A stretch of 64,000 bases of DNA from Thalassovita sp. (GTDB lineage Bacteria; Pseudomonadota; Alphaproteobacteria; Rhodobacterales; Rhodobacteraceae). Under the pieces are notes generated by a model. It saw only the letters and a program-made list of their open reading frames with translations. It was not told the origin of the DNA and ran no database searches. Both the position numbers and the translations under genes were made by a program. How positions within the stretch are numbered: position 1 is the stretch's first letter; each line of letters starts with the position of its first letter. The stretch covers positions 3,410,001-3,474,000 of the forward strand of contig NZ_OY829290.1 of NCBI RefSeq assembly GCF_963691685.1. Direction: 5' to 3'. Positions 7,734-16,755 of the stretch are shown here, in pieces.

Positions 7734-9131
7734 ATGGCCACGCAAAAACTCTACGCCGGGGCGAAACTGCGCGAAACACGGCAGCGGCTGGGCCTGACGC
7801 AGAAGGAGTTTGCCAGCAAACTCGGCGTGTCCCTGCCCTATCTGAACCAAATGGAAAACAACAACCGCCCGGTCTCTACCACGGTGGTTCTGGCGCTGGC
7901 GCAGGAGTTTGGTTTTGACGTCACCGAACTCAGCACCGGCGACAGTGAGCGGCTGGTCAGCGATATGCGCGAGGCGCTGGCGGACCCGCTGTTTGCAGAC
8001 AACATGCCGCCGCTGGCCGATCTGCGGCTGACCGCCTCCAACGCGCCGGCGCTGGCGCGCGCCTTTCTGGATCTGCACCGCGCCTATCGGCAGACCCATG
8101 AACGCCTCGCCTCATTGGATGAGGCGCTGGGGCGGGAAGATCGCGGCAGCCAGCAAAGCCCCTGGGAAGAGGTGCGCGACTTCTTCCACTATTGCGACAA
8201 CTACATCGATGCAGTGGACCGGGCGGCTGAAAACTTTGCCCGCGCCGCAGGCCCCGGCGGCATTCGGCTCCATGCGTTGAAATCGCTGAAATCCGCCGGG
8301 CTGAAAGTTAACTTCAACGACAGCGCACCAGTGCGCCACTATGATGCCGACACCCGCACGCTGACCATGTCCTCACGCACCGCGCCGGAAACCCAGACCT
8401 TCCAGCTGCTGCTGCAAATCGCGCTGCTGCAACAGAACAAACTGCTGGAGGCCACGCTAGATCTGGCGCGTTTCCAATCTGAGGAGGCGCGGTCGATCGC
8501 CAAGATTGGGTTGGCCAATTATTTCGCCGGCGCCGCCCTAATGCCCTATGGCGATTTTCTGGCCGAAGCACAGGCAACCCGCCACGATCTGGAGCTGCTG
8601 TCACACCGGTTCGGCGCCTCGATCGAGCAGATTGCCCACCGGCTGTCGACGTTGCAGCGCCCCGGCGCCAAAGGCATTCCCTTCTTCTTTGTACGGGTGG
8701 ATCAAGCGGGCACCATCACCAAGCGCCATTCGGCCACCCGGCTGCAATTTGCCCGTTTTGGCGGCGCCTGCCCGCTGTGGAATGTGCATCGTGCCTTTGA
8801 AACGCCGGGCCGTTTCCTGCGCCAGTTGGCCGAAACCCCGGACGGCGTGCGCTACATCAGCCTGGCGCGGGATGTATCAAAATGGGGCGGTAGCTTCGGT
8901 GCACCGGTGCGCCGCTTCGCCATCTCACTGGGCTGCGAGGTGCGCCATGCCGCGGATCTGGTCTATGCGGACGGTCTCGATCTCTCAAACCCGCAAACCT
9001 TTGAGCCGATTGGCATTTCCTGCCGGATCTGCGAGCGACAGACCTGCCACCAACGATCTGTCCCGCCGCTGGAGCGGCGCCTGACCATCAACACCAACCG
9101 GCGTGAATTGCTGCCCTATAAGGTGGAATAA
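7734..9131 (+). CDS. pccR: Short-chain fatty acyl-CoA regulator (ScfR family), PccR
   Basis: Transcription factor expected to sense propionyl-CoA or a related acyl-CoA and control pcc genes. Residues about 10-65 form an XRE-type helix-turn-helix (RLGLTQKEFASKLGVSLPYL). The middle holds an IrrE-like region and the C-terminus the conserved Cys cluster ISCRICERQTCHQRSVPPL, characteristic of ScfR/DUF2083 proteins. Length 465 aa is normal. TTTGCAAA-type boxes lie upstream of it and of pccB, and the carboxylase genes are adjacent, which supports PccR rather than the related RamB or MccR regulators. One base separates its stop codon from the next gene. Confidence 0.9.
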   Translation: MATQKLYAGAKLRETRQRLGLTQKEFASKLGVSLPYLNQMENNNRPVSTTVVLALAQEFGFDVTELSTGDSERLVSDMREALADPLFADNMPPLADLRLTASNAPALARAFLDLHRAYRQTHERLASLDEALGREDRGSQQSPWEEVRDFFHYCDNYIDAVDRAAENFARAAGPGGIRLHALKSLKSAGLKVNFNDSAPVRHYDADTRTLTMSSRTAPETQTFQLLLQIALLQQNKLLEATLDLARFQSEEARSIAKIGLANYFAGAALMPYGDFLAEAQATRHDLELLSHRFGASIEQIAHRLSTLQRPGAKGIPFFFVRVDQAGTITKRHSATRLQFARFGGACPLWNVHRAFETPGRFLRQLAETPDGVRYISLARDVSKWGGSFGAPVRRFAISLGCEVRHAADLVYADGLDLSNPQTFEPIGISCRICERQTCHQRSVPPLERRLTINTNRRELLPYKVE

Positions 9132-9132
9132 A

Positions 9133-10200
9133 ATGTTCGGATCACGCCGCGCCGCCCCCCATCGCCGCCTGATCCTACACATCGGCATGCACAAAACCGG
9201 CTCAACCGCACTGCAGGTTGCCTACTCCCGCGCGGCGCCAAAGGGGCTGCAATTCATCGAATTGCACAAACGCACCCCCGGCCCGCCGCTGGCCGTGCTG
9301 TATGACCCCGAGGCCAAAAGCAACCCGGTGTTCACCCGCCGCGGCCTCAGCCCACGCGCCGCGTTACGATACCGGCGCAAAATGCGGCGGCGGCTGAAAC
9401 GGATGCTGCGCAATAGATCCGCGTCCGTGAGCCTGCTGAGCGCTGAGTATCTGTCAAACGCGCCGCCGGAAATGCTGGAAGGCCTCTACGCAGATCTGGC
9501 ACCGCATTTTGATGAGGTTCAGGTCTATGGCTACCTGCGCGCACCGCAAAAATTTGCCAGCTCTATGTTTCAGCAGCGGCTGAAGATGTCTACCCAGCCC
9601 TTCGGACCGGTCTGGCCGCAATATCAGCAGAGGTTTGAGGCCTTTGACAGGATCTTTGGGCGCCGGAACACCCAGCTGAAATGGTATCAGCGGCACAGGC
9701 TGGTGGAGGCCGACATCTGTCAGGATTTCGCCCATTGGACCGGGATTGCTGCAGCCGGGCAGCGCCCTGCAACGGTGAACAGCAGCCTCAGCCTGCCAGC
9801 CGTGGCCCTGCTCTACCTTTATCGCCGCAACGCGCAATATCCCGCTGGCAGCAACTTCAACAAAATCGAACGCCCGCTGCTGCGCGCCCTGCGCCAAATC
9901 GATGGCCCGACCTTTGCGTTTGCGCCAGAGCTGATCGAAACCCAGCTGCATGCGGAAGGCGCCGACCTCGCTTGGGCTGAGGCCCGCTTGGGCAGCGCCT
10001 GCCCCGAAACCCCAGTGCCACAAACCACGGATCCGATTGCCAGCAGCGCGGATCTGTTGCGCGCCGCTGCCCGGTTTGTCCCGCGCCTGACGGGCGGAGC
10101 GGAGCAAGCCTCACCACAGGACGCAAATGATGCGGAGGCGCAGGCCTGGGGGCAGATGGCGCCATGGCTACGGCGCAACCTGAGGGGTGTGATGGTCTAA
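9133..10200 (+). CDS. Sulfotransferase-like P-loop protein, 355 aa
   Basis: The N-terminal segment LILHIGMHKTGSTALQ matches the PAPS-binding 5'-phosphosulfate loop of bacterial sulfotransferase-like proteins, and a later stretch YGYLRAPQKFASSMFQQRL resembles the 3'-phosphate loop region. Such enzymes usually sulfate surface glycans or lipids; the acceptor here is unknown. The ATG follows the pccR stop after one base, so translation is probably coupled, which is an odd partner for an acyl-CoA regulator. The C-terminal third is low in recognisable motifs and rich in Ala. Confidence 0.72.
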   Translation: MFGSRRAAPHRRLILHIGMHKTGSTALQVAYSRAAPKGLQFIELHKRTPGPPLAVLYDPEAKSNPVFTRRGLSPRAALRYRRKMRRRLKRMLRNRSASVSLLSAEYLSNAPPEMLEGLYADLAPHFDEVQVYGYLRAPQKFASSMFQQRLKMSTQPFGPVWPQYQQRFEAFDRIFGRRNTQLKWYQRHRLVEADICQDFAHWTGIAAAGQRPATVNSSLSLPAVALLYLYRRNAQYPAGSNFNKIERPLLRALRQIDGPTFAFAPELIETQLHAEGADLAWAEARLGSACPETPVPQTTDPIASSADLLRAAARFVPRLTGGAEQASPQDANDAEAQAWGQMAPWLRRNLRGVMV

Positions 10201-10210
10201 CACCCCTCAG
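10180..10210. terminator. Hairpin between convergent genes
   Basis: An 11-bp perfect stem CTGAGGGGTGT / ACACCCCTCAG with a nine-base loop spans the stop codon of the sulfotransferase-like gene and lies before the end of the convergent ydcH-like gene. No strong T-run follows, so it may be a weak or bidirectional terminator. Confidence 0.5.
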
Positions 10211-10229
10211 ATCGCGCTATGTGGTCTAA

Positions 10230-10472
10230 TCAGGCCGCATCTTTCAGGTAGGCGTAGATCTCATCCTTGAGCGCTGAGCGTTTTTTGCGCAGCTCGGCCT
10301 CTGCCAGCTGTTCCAGCGGCTCCACATTGGTTTCCGCCCGGTGCACGGCGCGGTTCAGCTCATGATAGGCCTCTGCCAGTTTGGCAAAATGGGCATCTGA
10401 AACCTTCAGCGCAGACATTTTTTCAACGAATTCAGGGAATTCTTCGGCCAGTTCATGGGGGGTGTGCGACAT
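10230..10472 (-). CDS. YdcH-like (DUF465) small protein, 80 aa
   Basis: Small acidic, wholly helical protein of 80 residues. The pattern FAKLAEAYHELNRAVHRAE followed by LRKKRSALKDEIYAYL near the C-terminus matches DUF465/YdcH proteins, which are short coiled-coil proteins of unknown function. AAGGAG lies about six bases before the ATG. A longer reading (to 10646) is unlikely since it begins in a non-coding stretch. It stands alone and converges on the sulfotransferase-like gene. Confidence 0.82.
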   Translation of the reverse strand: MSHTPHELAEEFPEFVEKMSALKVSDAHFAKLAEAYHELNRAVHRAETNVEPLEQLAEAELRKKRSALKDEIYAYLKDAA

Positions 10473-10710
10473 TGCGTTTCTCCTTGTTCTGTCTTGCCCC
10501 GACTCTACCCAAGGCGCGGCCACGCCACCTTGACCCGGATCAACTGGCGCCGTGACTTTGCGAAAAACTGCACCCGATCCGAGCGAAAAATCGCGAGTGC
10601 AGTCAAAGGATGAATTCCACCATAAAATCTGTATACTCAGGCCCATTCTGCCTGTGGTTTATTCAGTTTCTCTCTGCTTTTTTTTCAAAAATCCAATTCG
10701 GGGGACCACC

Positions 10711-11493
10711 ATGAGATTGCCATTGCGCCTGCTGCCCCTGCTGGCAGCGCTGGCCCTAAGCGGATGCTTCAAATCCGGACAAACCATTCCAATCAATCTG
10801 GATTTTTCCCACACCAACTACGGTTTCATCAATTCCGGTGACTATAAGGCCGGCAGCCTGTTCCTGTGGGATCAGGGGCAGGACAGCCTCAGCTACCTTG
10901 GCGACGTTCCGGGCTTTGACGCGCCGGAACACCCACGCGATAAGGCCTCGGATGCGGCCAGCTATAGCGGTGGGATTGATCTGGGTGGTGAGTTTGGCAA
11001 TCCAGCCATCAAACTGCGCGCAGATGCGCTGATCCGGTCGCGATCAAGCTTTGAAATCGCCTATCCCAACCGGGTGGCCTACAACCGCGTTTACACCCGC
11101 CTGTCAAACTACCTGACCCCGGACATCAAAGACGGTGGCGCCCTGATGGATGAATGGGGGTTTGCCGAGGCGGTGAATGACCCGCAGCAATATTACGTGC
11201 TGATCCGCGATGTCACCTATGGCGACGGGATCACCCTGCTGGTGGATGGTAAGGCCAAGGCCGGCGGCGGGTTCCGGGTGCCCCTGAAAGGCCTGGATGT
11301 GGAGATCGAGCTGCAGGGGCGCGGATTGCAGGCCATCAAGGGTGACAACACCGAAGTGGCCTTTGCCGTTTATGTCCTGCGACCCTATTGGAAAGACAGC
11401 GACGGGGGCCAGAACCCTGCGTTCCGGGTGCGGCGTGGGCTGGATATCTCTGGCCTGCCGGCCCTGTTCCGCAAGGTTGGCCAAAGCAGCTGA
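10711..11493 (+). CDS. Putative lipoprotein, 260 aa
   Basis: Begins with a signal peptide ending in lipobox LSGC (Cys at about residue 19), preceded by GGGGGACC near the ATG. The mature domain of about 240 residues is rich in Gly, Asp, Tyr and beta-forming stretches (YGFINSGDYKAGSLFLWDQG) without a family I recognise. It ends in a strong terminator hairpin shared with convergent betA. Probably an outer-membrane-associated lipoprotein; role unknown. Confidence 0.75.
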   Translation: MRLPLRLLPLLAALALSGCFKSGQTIPINLDFSHTNYGFINSGDYKAGSLFLWDQGQDSLSYLGDVPGFDAPEHPRDKASDAASYSGGIDLGGEFGNPAIKLRADALIRSRSSFEIAYPNRVAYNRVYTRLSNYLTPDIKDGGALMDEWGFAEAVNDPQQYYVLIRDVTYGDGITLLVDGKAKAGGGFRVPLKGLDVEIELQGRGLQAIKGDNTEVAFAVYVLRPYWKDSDGGQNPAFRVRRGLDISGLPALFRKVGQSS

Positions 11494-11504
11494 GCCAAAT
11501 GGAA

Positions 11505-11533
11505 ACGGCGCGCGGAAGATCCCCGCGCGCCGT
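11505..11533. terminator. Bidirectional-type terminator
   Basis: Perfect 11-bp stem ACGGCGCGCGG / CCGCGCGCCGT with a seven-base loop, followed on the plus strand by an AT-rich stretch (GAATTTTC). It lies between the lipoprotein gene and the end of betA, so it probably stops transcription from at least the plus side. Confidence 0.7.
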
Positions 11534-11560
11534 GAATTTTCAAACCCAAAGCCTGAGCGC

Positions 11561-13219
11561 TTAGCGCTGTGAACTCTGCCAATTCGGGTTGATCCAGGGC
11601 GCGGCGTTGTCCGACGGCAAAGGCCCGCGGCCCAGCACAGCGTCCGAAACTTTCTCCCCCACCATGATCGACGGCCCGTTGAGGTTGCCGTTGGTGATCC
11701 GCGGGAAGACCGAGCTGTCCGCGACGCGCAGGCCCTCAACACCGATCACCCGGGCCTCTGGGTCGACCACGGCCATCGGATCATCGGCGCGTCCCATCCG
11801 GCAGGTGCCACAGGGGTGATAGGCGCTTTCGGCGTGTTCGCGGATAAACCCGTCCAGCTCATCATCTGTGACCAGATCCTTGCCCGGCTGGATCTCATGT
11901 TTGACGAAAGGTTTGAACGCCTCCTGACCAAAGATCTCACGGGTGAGACGCAGACACTGGCGGAAGTCGCGCCAATCGCTTTCTTCACTCATGTAGTTGA
12001 AACGGATGACCGGCGCGTCCTTCGGATCGGCGGAGCGCAGGGTCACATTGCCCCGGCTTTCCGACCGCATCGGCCCGACATGCGCCTGGAACCCATGCCC
12101 TTCGGCCGCGGCCTTACCATCGTAGCGCACCGCCAATGGCAGGAAGTGGTACTGGATATCCGGGTAATCAATGCCCTCACGTGAGCGGATGAAAGCGGCA
12201 CTTTCAAATTGGTTCGATGCGCCCAGACCAGTTTTGGTAAAGAGCCACTGCGCCCCAACCATCGCTTTGCGCACCAACGGCCAATATTTGTAAAGCGTGA
12301 TCGGTTGGCTTGCCGCCATCTGGAAATAGACCTCCAGATGGTCCTGCAGGTTCTGCCCCACGCCGGGCCGGTCCGCGACCACCTCAATCCCATGTTCTGC
12401 CAGATGCTGCGCCGGGCCAATCCCCGACAGCATCAACAGCTTGGGCGAATTCAGCGAAGACGCAGACAGGATCACCTCACGGCGGGCCGAAATCACCTCA
12501 ACCTTGCCGCCGCGTTTGATCTCCACCCCGGTGGCACGACCGTTTTCGATCACCACTTTGCAGGCCAGGCCGCGGATCAGCTCACAGTTTTCGCGCTCCA
12601 GCGCCGGGCGCAGATAGGCATTGGCCGCCGACCAGCGGCGCCCTTTGTAGACGGTCTGCTCCATCGGGCCGAAGCCCTCTTGCTGCTCACCGTTGTAATC
12701 CTGGGTGACCGGATAGCCCGCCTGCCGCCCCGCCTCAACAAAGGCAGCGTGCAGCGGATTGTTGCGGGGGCCACGGGTAACATGCAGCGGGCCATCTGTG
12801 CCGCGCCAGCTGGGATCGCCGCCATGGCCGCCGTCGTGCCAGCTTTCCATACGTTTGTAATAGGGCAGCACATCCGCATAGCCCCAGCCATCCGCGCCCT
12901 GATCCCGCCAATGGTCGAAGTCATGGGCATGGCCGCGCACATAGACCATCCCGTTGATGGAGGAGGATCCACCGATCACCTTGCCGCGTGGACAGACCAG
13001 TTCGCGGTTGTTCAGATGCGGCTCCGGCTCTGACATATAGCCCCAGTCATAAAGGCTCATGTTCATGGGATAACTCAGCGCCGCAGGCATCTGAATAAAG
13101 GGGCCCGCATCGGTGCCCCCATGTTCGATCACAATGACCGAAGCCCCGGCTTCGCTCAGCCGGTAAGCCATGGCGCACCCGGCTGAGCCCGCGCCGACAA
13201 TGACAAAATCCGCTTCCAT
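11561..13219 (-). CDS. betA: Choline dehydrogenase
   Basis: Membrane-associated GMC flavoprotein that oxidises choline to betaine aldehyde, passing electrons to the respiratory chain. The FAD-binding motif VIVGAGSAGCAMAYRLSE starts at residue 5; the GMC signature regions GKVIGGSSSINGMVYVRG and LSASSLNSPKLLMLSGIGP follow, and the C-terminal HPCGTCRMG carries the active-site His region. Length 552 aa is as expected. The start has GGAGAAG six bases upstream. It follows betB and probably shares its transcript. Together with betB and choXWV it makes the osmoprotectant glycine betaine, or feeds choline catabolism. Confidence 0.95.
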   Translation of the reverse strand: MEADFVIVGAGSAGCAMAYRLSEAGASVIVIEHGGTDAGPFIQMPAALSYPMNMSLYDWGYMSEPEPHLNNRELVCPRGKVIGGSSSINGMVYVRGHAHDFDHWRDQGADGWGYADVLPYYKRMESWHDGGHGGDPSWRGTDGPLHVTRGPRNNPLHAAFVEAGRQAGYPVTQDYNGEQQEGFGPMEQTVYKGRRWSAANAYLRPALERENCELIRGLACKVVIENGRATGVEIKRGGKVEVISARREVILSASSLNSPKLLMLSGIGPAQHLAEHGIEVVADRPGVGQNLQDHLEVYFQMAASQPITLYKYWPLVRKAMVGAQWLFTKTGLGASNQFESAAFIRSREGIDYPDIQYHFLPLAVRYDGKAAAEGHGFQAHVGPMRSESRGNVTLRSADPKDAPVIRFNYMSEESDWRDFRQCLRLTREIFGQEAFKPFVKHEIQPGKDLVTDDELDGFIREHAESAYHPCGTCRMGRADDPMAVVDPEARVIGVEGLRVADSSVFPRITNGNLNGPSIMVGEKVSDAVLGRGPLPSDNAAPWINPNWQSSQR

Positions 13220-13352
13220 TTCGCTTCTCCAGAAACAGATGTGGCCCGCCCCTGCCCCTTTAGGACGCGCCAGATCTTGAAAGATCCCCCGGCGCATCGG
13301 GGCGGGTGGGTGGGCGATGGGCCGGGGGATCTGCCCCCAACCCGCTCAAACC

Positions 13353-14813
13353 TCAGAATGCTGCTTCGCAGGCATCCAGACGTACAAAGACCGACTTCAG
13401 CTCGCTGTAGTGGTTGATCGCGGTTTTGGCGTTTTCACGGCCAACCCCGGACATTTTCGACCCACCAAAAGGCACTTCGACCGGCGCATCATTGTAGGAG
13501 TTGATGAAGCAGGTGCCTGCCTCAAACCCTGCAACCATGCGGTGACCACGCGCCAGATCGGCGGTGAAGACGCCAGCGGCCAGACCAAATTCGGTGTCAT
13601 TGGCGCGCGCCAGAACCTCATCCTCGTCGTCAAAATCCAGCACACACATCACCGGGCCAAAGATCTCTTCGCGCGCCACAACCATATCGTCGGTCACATC
13701 GGCAAAGACGGTTGGTTCAATCCAGTAACCCTCCTGATCCAGCCGGTTGCCCCCGGCGACCAGACGCGCGCCCTCTTCCTTGCCTTTGGCGATATAGCCT
13801 TCAACGATTGCCAGCTGTGCGGCTGAAACCATGGGGCCGAAGTTCACGCTCTCATCCAGGGGATCGCCCATTTTGGCGCCCTGCAGACGATCGGCCAGAC
13901 GGTTCAGAAACGCCTCTTTGATGCCCTTCTGCACAAAGACCCGGGTGCCGTTTGAACAGACCTGACCGGTGGAATAGAAGTTGGCGTTGATCGCACCGCT
14001 GACCGCGCTGTCGAGGTCTGCGTCATCAAAGATCACCAGCGGGGATTTGCCACCCAATTCCATGGTGACATGTTTCATGCCCTCGGCCGCCGCCGCATAG
14101 ACCTTGCGCCCGGTCGGCACTGATCCGGTCAGTGAGACTTTGTTCACCCGCGGATCCGTCACCAGCGGCGCGCCCACTTTGCCGGTGCCCTGCACAACGT
14201 TGTAAAGACCTGCGGGCAAACCGGCCTCATGCAGGATTTCCGCCACTTTCAGCGCCGACAACGGTGTGGTTTCCGACGGTTTGAAGATCATCGCATTGCC
14301 GCAGGCCAGCGCCGGGGCACCTTTCCAGCAGGCGATCTGCGTCGGGTAGTTCCAGGCGCCAATGCCCACACAAAGGCCCAGCGCCTCACGCATGGTATAG
14401 GCGAAATTGCCGTCGCCCAGCGCAATATGCTCCCCGGTCATGCTGCCGGCAAGGCCGCCAAAATATTCCAGCGCATCGGCGCCCGAGGTGGCATCTGCCA
14501 CCAGCGTTTCCTGCAGCGGCTTCCCAGTGTCATGGGTTTCCAGAACCGAAAGCTCATGATTGCGCTCGCGGATGATGTCGGCGGCGCGGCGCAGAATGCG
14601 GCCGCGTTCAGTGCCTGACATCGCCGCCCAGGCCTTTTGCCCCGCCAGCGCGCTGGTGATCGCCTCTTCGATCACCGCTTCAGTGGCTTCATGCACCTTG
14701 GCAATCACCTCACCTGTGGCAGGGTAGATCACGTCAATCACCGCCCCTGCGGTATCTTCAACGTAACGGCCATTGATGAAATGGCTGCCTTCTGGCTGGT
14801 ATTTGTAACTCAT
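13353..14813 (-). CDS. betB: Betaine aldehyde dehydrogenase
   Basis: NAD(P)-dependent aldehyde dehydrogenase making glycine betaine from betaine aldehyde. The 486 residues contain the general-base Glu in MELGGKSPLVIFDDAD and the catalytic Cys in YSTGQVCSNGTRVFV; the cofactor region reads KPSETTPLSALKVAEILHEA. Length and motif context fit BetB rather than other ALDHs, and the neighbours betA and betI confirm it. AAAGGGAACG lies upstream of the start. The 130 bases between it and betA contain GC-rich repeats but no gene. Confidence 0.94.
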   Translation of the reverse strand: MSYKYQPEGSHFINGRYVEDTAGAVIDVIYPATGEVIAKVHEATEAVIEEAITSALAGQKAWAAMSGTERGRILRRAADIIRERNHELSVLETHDTGKPLQETLVADATSGADALEYFGGLAGSMTGEHIALGDGNFAYTMREALGLCVGIGAWNYPTQIACWKGAPALACGNAMIFKPSETTPLSALKVAEILHEAGLPAGLYNVVQGTGKVGAPLVTDPRVNKVSLTGSVPTGRKVYAAAAEGMKHVTMELGGKSPLVIFDDADLDSAVSGAINANFYSTGQVCSNGTRVFVQKGIKEAFLNRLADRLQGAKMGDPLDESVNFGPMVSAAQLAIVEGYIAKGKEEGARLVAGGNRLDQEGYWIEPTVFADVTDDMVVAREEIFGPVMCVLDFDDEDEVLARANDTEFGLAAGVFTADLARGHRMVAGFEAGTCFINSYNDAPVEVPFGGSKMSGVGRENAKTAINHYSELKSVFVRLDACEAAF

Positions 14814-14946
14814 TGCGTTCCCTTTCGGAAATATCCCTGCCGCGCATGGCGCGGATCAGGCCTGTTCATCTTGATCTTTGGTCCGGTGCCCATTCGGGCG
14901 GCCCTGGGGGCGGTCTGGGGTGCCGTCAGAGGTTCGGTCTGACCCG

Positions 14947-15531
14947 TTACCCCTGATGCGCCGCCACCTCATGGGCAAAACTCTGCATCACCAGTTCCAC
15001 GGCGGCGCCCTGCGCAATCTCACCGCGGCCCAGTGACTGTTTCAGATAGGCGCCGTCGACCAGCGCCGCGATCCGTTCAGCCACCTCCGGCGCGGCCGGC
15101 CCAACCAGCGGGCGCAGCGCAAACCTGAGGTTTGAACGCAGCCGCATCTGATAGACATTCAGCAACCGCCGCGCCTCATCTGACACCTGGGCCAGAACGT
15201 AGAAATTCAACCAGGCCGCCACCACTTCGCTGCGGAAATTGGTCTGGCTGAAGCTGGATTTCACAATCGCCTCAACACGTTCCAGCGGCGTCGCCGCCAT
15301 GCCGATCGCGCCACGCACCTCAGCCGCGTAGACCGCCAGCGTGTGCCGCATCGCTGCAAGGAAGATCTGCTCTTTACCGCCAAAGTAATGATGCGCCAAA
15401 GCCGAGGACATCCCAGCCCTCTTGGCAATCTGGCTCACGGTCACATCCAATGTGCCCGTTTCACCGATCTCGGCAATCGTCGCTTTTACAAGCGCAGCCC
15501 GCCGTATAGGCTCCATTCCAAGCTTCGGCAT
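14947..15531 (-). CDS. betI: Transcriptional repressor of choline oxidation, TetR family
   Basis: The N-terminal TetR helix-turn-helix (residues about 25-60: VSQIAKRAGMSSALAHHYFGGKEQIFLAAM) and the overall 194-residue length match BetI, which represses bet and cho genes and is released by choline. Ligand-domain residues such as EVVAAWLNFYVLA agree with the family. It is encoded upstream of betB on the same strand and divergently from choX; a palindrome in the shared gap is the likely operator. About 130 bases separate its end from the betB start, consistent with a betI-betB-betA unit. Confidence 0.93.
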   Translation of the reverse strand: MPKLGMEPIRRAALVKATIAEIGETGTLDVTVSQIAKRAGMSSALAHHYFGGKEQIFLAAMRHTLAVYAAEVRGAIGMAATPLERVEAIVKSSFSQTNFRSEVVAAWLNFYVLAQVSDEARRLLNVYQMRLRSNLRFALRPLVGPAAPEVAERIAALVDGAYLKQSLGRGEIAQGAAVELVMQSFAHEVAAHQG

Positions 15532-15579
15532 CGGATACTCGTAGAAAAATTCTTGCCAGGCTAAGCTAATTTGTTTTTT

Positions 15580-15593
15580 ATTGACTCGTCAAT
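15580..15593. promoter_or_regulatory. Probable BetI operator between betI and choX
   Basis: Perfect inverted repeat ATTGAC-TC-GTCAAT in an AT-rich patch, 48 bases before the betI start and 36 before choX. Its position between divergent choline genes and its symmetry suit a TetR-family dimer. BetI binding is inferred from family knowledge. Confidence 0.7.
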
Positions 15594-15628
15594 CAAGAAA
15601 AAACACGACAACACCCAGGGAGGTCATG

Positions 15629-16552
15629 ATGACCCTTAAGACAACTCTTTCCGCGCTGGCCCTTGTGGCTGCCACACCTGCCTTGGCCGATTGCGGCAAG
15701 GTTACCTTCTCTGATGTGGGCTGGACCGACATCACCGCCACCACCGCCGCAACCACCGTTGTGCTGGAAGCGCTGGGATATGAAACCGACATCAAGGTTC
15801 TGTCGGTGCCTGTGACCTACACCTCAATGGCCAATGGCGACGTTGACGTCTTCCTTGGCAACTGGATGCCCACCATGATCGGTGACATTGCCCCCTATTA
15901 TGAGGCCGGCACCGTTGAGATTGTGCGCGCCAACCTGGAAGGCGCCAAATACACCCTCGCCGTGAACAAAGCCGCCGCCGATCTGGGCATCAAGGACTTT
16001 GCTGACATCAACGCCCAGCGCGACGCGCTGGACGGCAAGATCTTCGGCATTGAGCCGGGCAACGACGGCAACCGCCTGATCATGGAAATGATCGACAGCG
16101 ACGCCTTTGGCCTGAAGGGTTTTGAGGTTGTTGAAAGCTCCGAACAGGGCATGCTGGCTCAGGTCGCCCGCGCCGTGCGCAAAGAAGACCCGATCGTCTT
16201 CCTCGGCTGGGAACCCCACCCGATGAACGCCAACTTTGAAATGTCCTACCTGACCGGTGGCGATGCATTCTTTGGCCCGAACCTGGGCGGTGCCATCGTG
16301 AACACCAACGTGCGTCAGGGCTACATCAGCGAATGTGCCAACGTCGGCAAGATGCTGGAAAACCTTGAGTTTTCGCTGGCGATGGAAAACGAAATCATGG
16401 GTGCGATCCTGGATGACGGCGAAGAGCCTGCAAAAGCGGCCGGCGCTTGGCTGAAAGACAACCCCGATGCCTTCATGGGCTGGCTGGATGGCGTGACCAC
16501 CAAAGACGGTGGCGATGCTGTTGCCGCCGTAAAGGCCTCGCTGGGCATGTAA
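15629..16552 (+). CDS. choX: Choline ABC transporter substrate-binding protein
   Basis: Periplasmic binding protein of the OpuAC family that delivers choline to ChoWV. A signal peptide ends near ATPALA; the mature protein begins DCGKVTFSDVGWTDITATTA, typical of ChoX. Length 307 aa is normal. There are two adjacent ATGs; the second is preferred because GGGAGG lies five bases upstream of it and only two from the first. It is transcribed divergently from betI, separated from choW by a hairpin that probably lowers read-through, giving more binding protein than permease. Confidence 0.94.
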   Translation: MTLKTTLSALALVAATPALADCGKVTFSDVGWTDITATTAATTVVLEALGYETDIKVLSVPVTYTSMANGDVDVFLGNWMPTMIGDIAPYYEAGTVEIVRANLEGAKYTLAVNKAAADLGIKDFADINAQRDALDGKIFGIEPGNDGNRLIMEMIDSDAFGLKGFEVVESSEQGMLAQVARAVRKEDPIVFLGWEPHPMNANFEMSYLTGGDAFFGPNLGGAIVNTNVRQGYISECANVGKMLENLEFSLAMENEIMGAILDDGEEPAKAAGAWLKDNPDAFMGWLDGVTTKDGGDAVAAVKASLGM

Positions 16553-16562
16553 ACCAATACCG

Positions 16563-16592
16563 AACGCGCCAGACCATCCCGTCTGGCGCGTT
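16563..16592 (+). terminator. Strong hairpin between choX and choW
   Basis: A perfect 12-bp stem AACGCGCCAGAC / GTCTGGCGCGTT with a six-base loop, followed by TGTCTTT, starts 11 bases after the choX stop. It could be a partial terminator or an mRNA 3'-end stabiliser that sets a high choX to choWV ratio. Confidence 0.75.
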
Positions 16593-16755
16593 TGTCTTTA
16601 CAATTGCCGCAAGCATGCGCAGCCAAGACCGATTCCTGTGACACAGTCAGAGTTAGTCTGACACCGGTATTCTGGCACCATCACTCTGTGTGCGAAACCG
16701 GGGTGTCACGCGGGGTGTCACACAGGGCACGACCACATCACGTTTAGGGGGCCAA

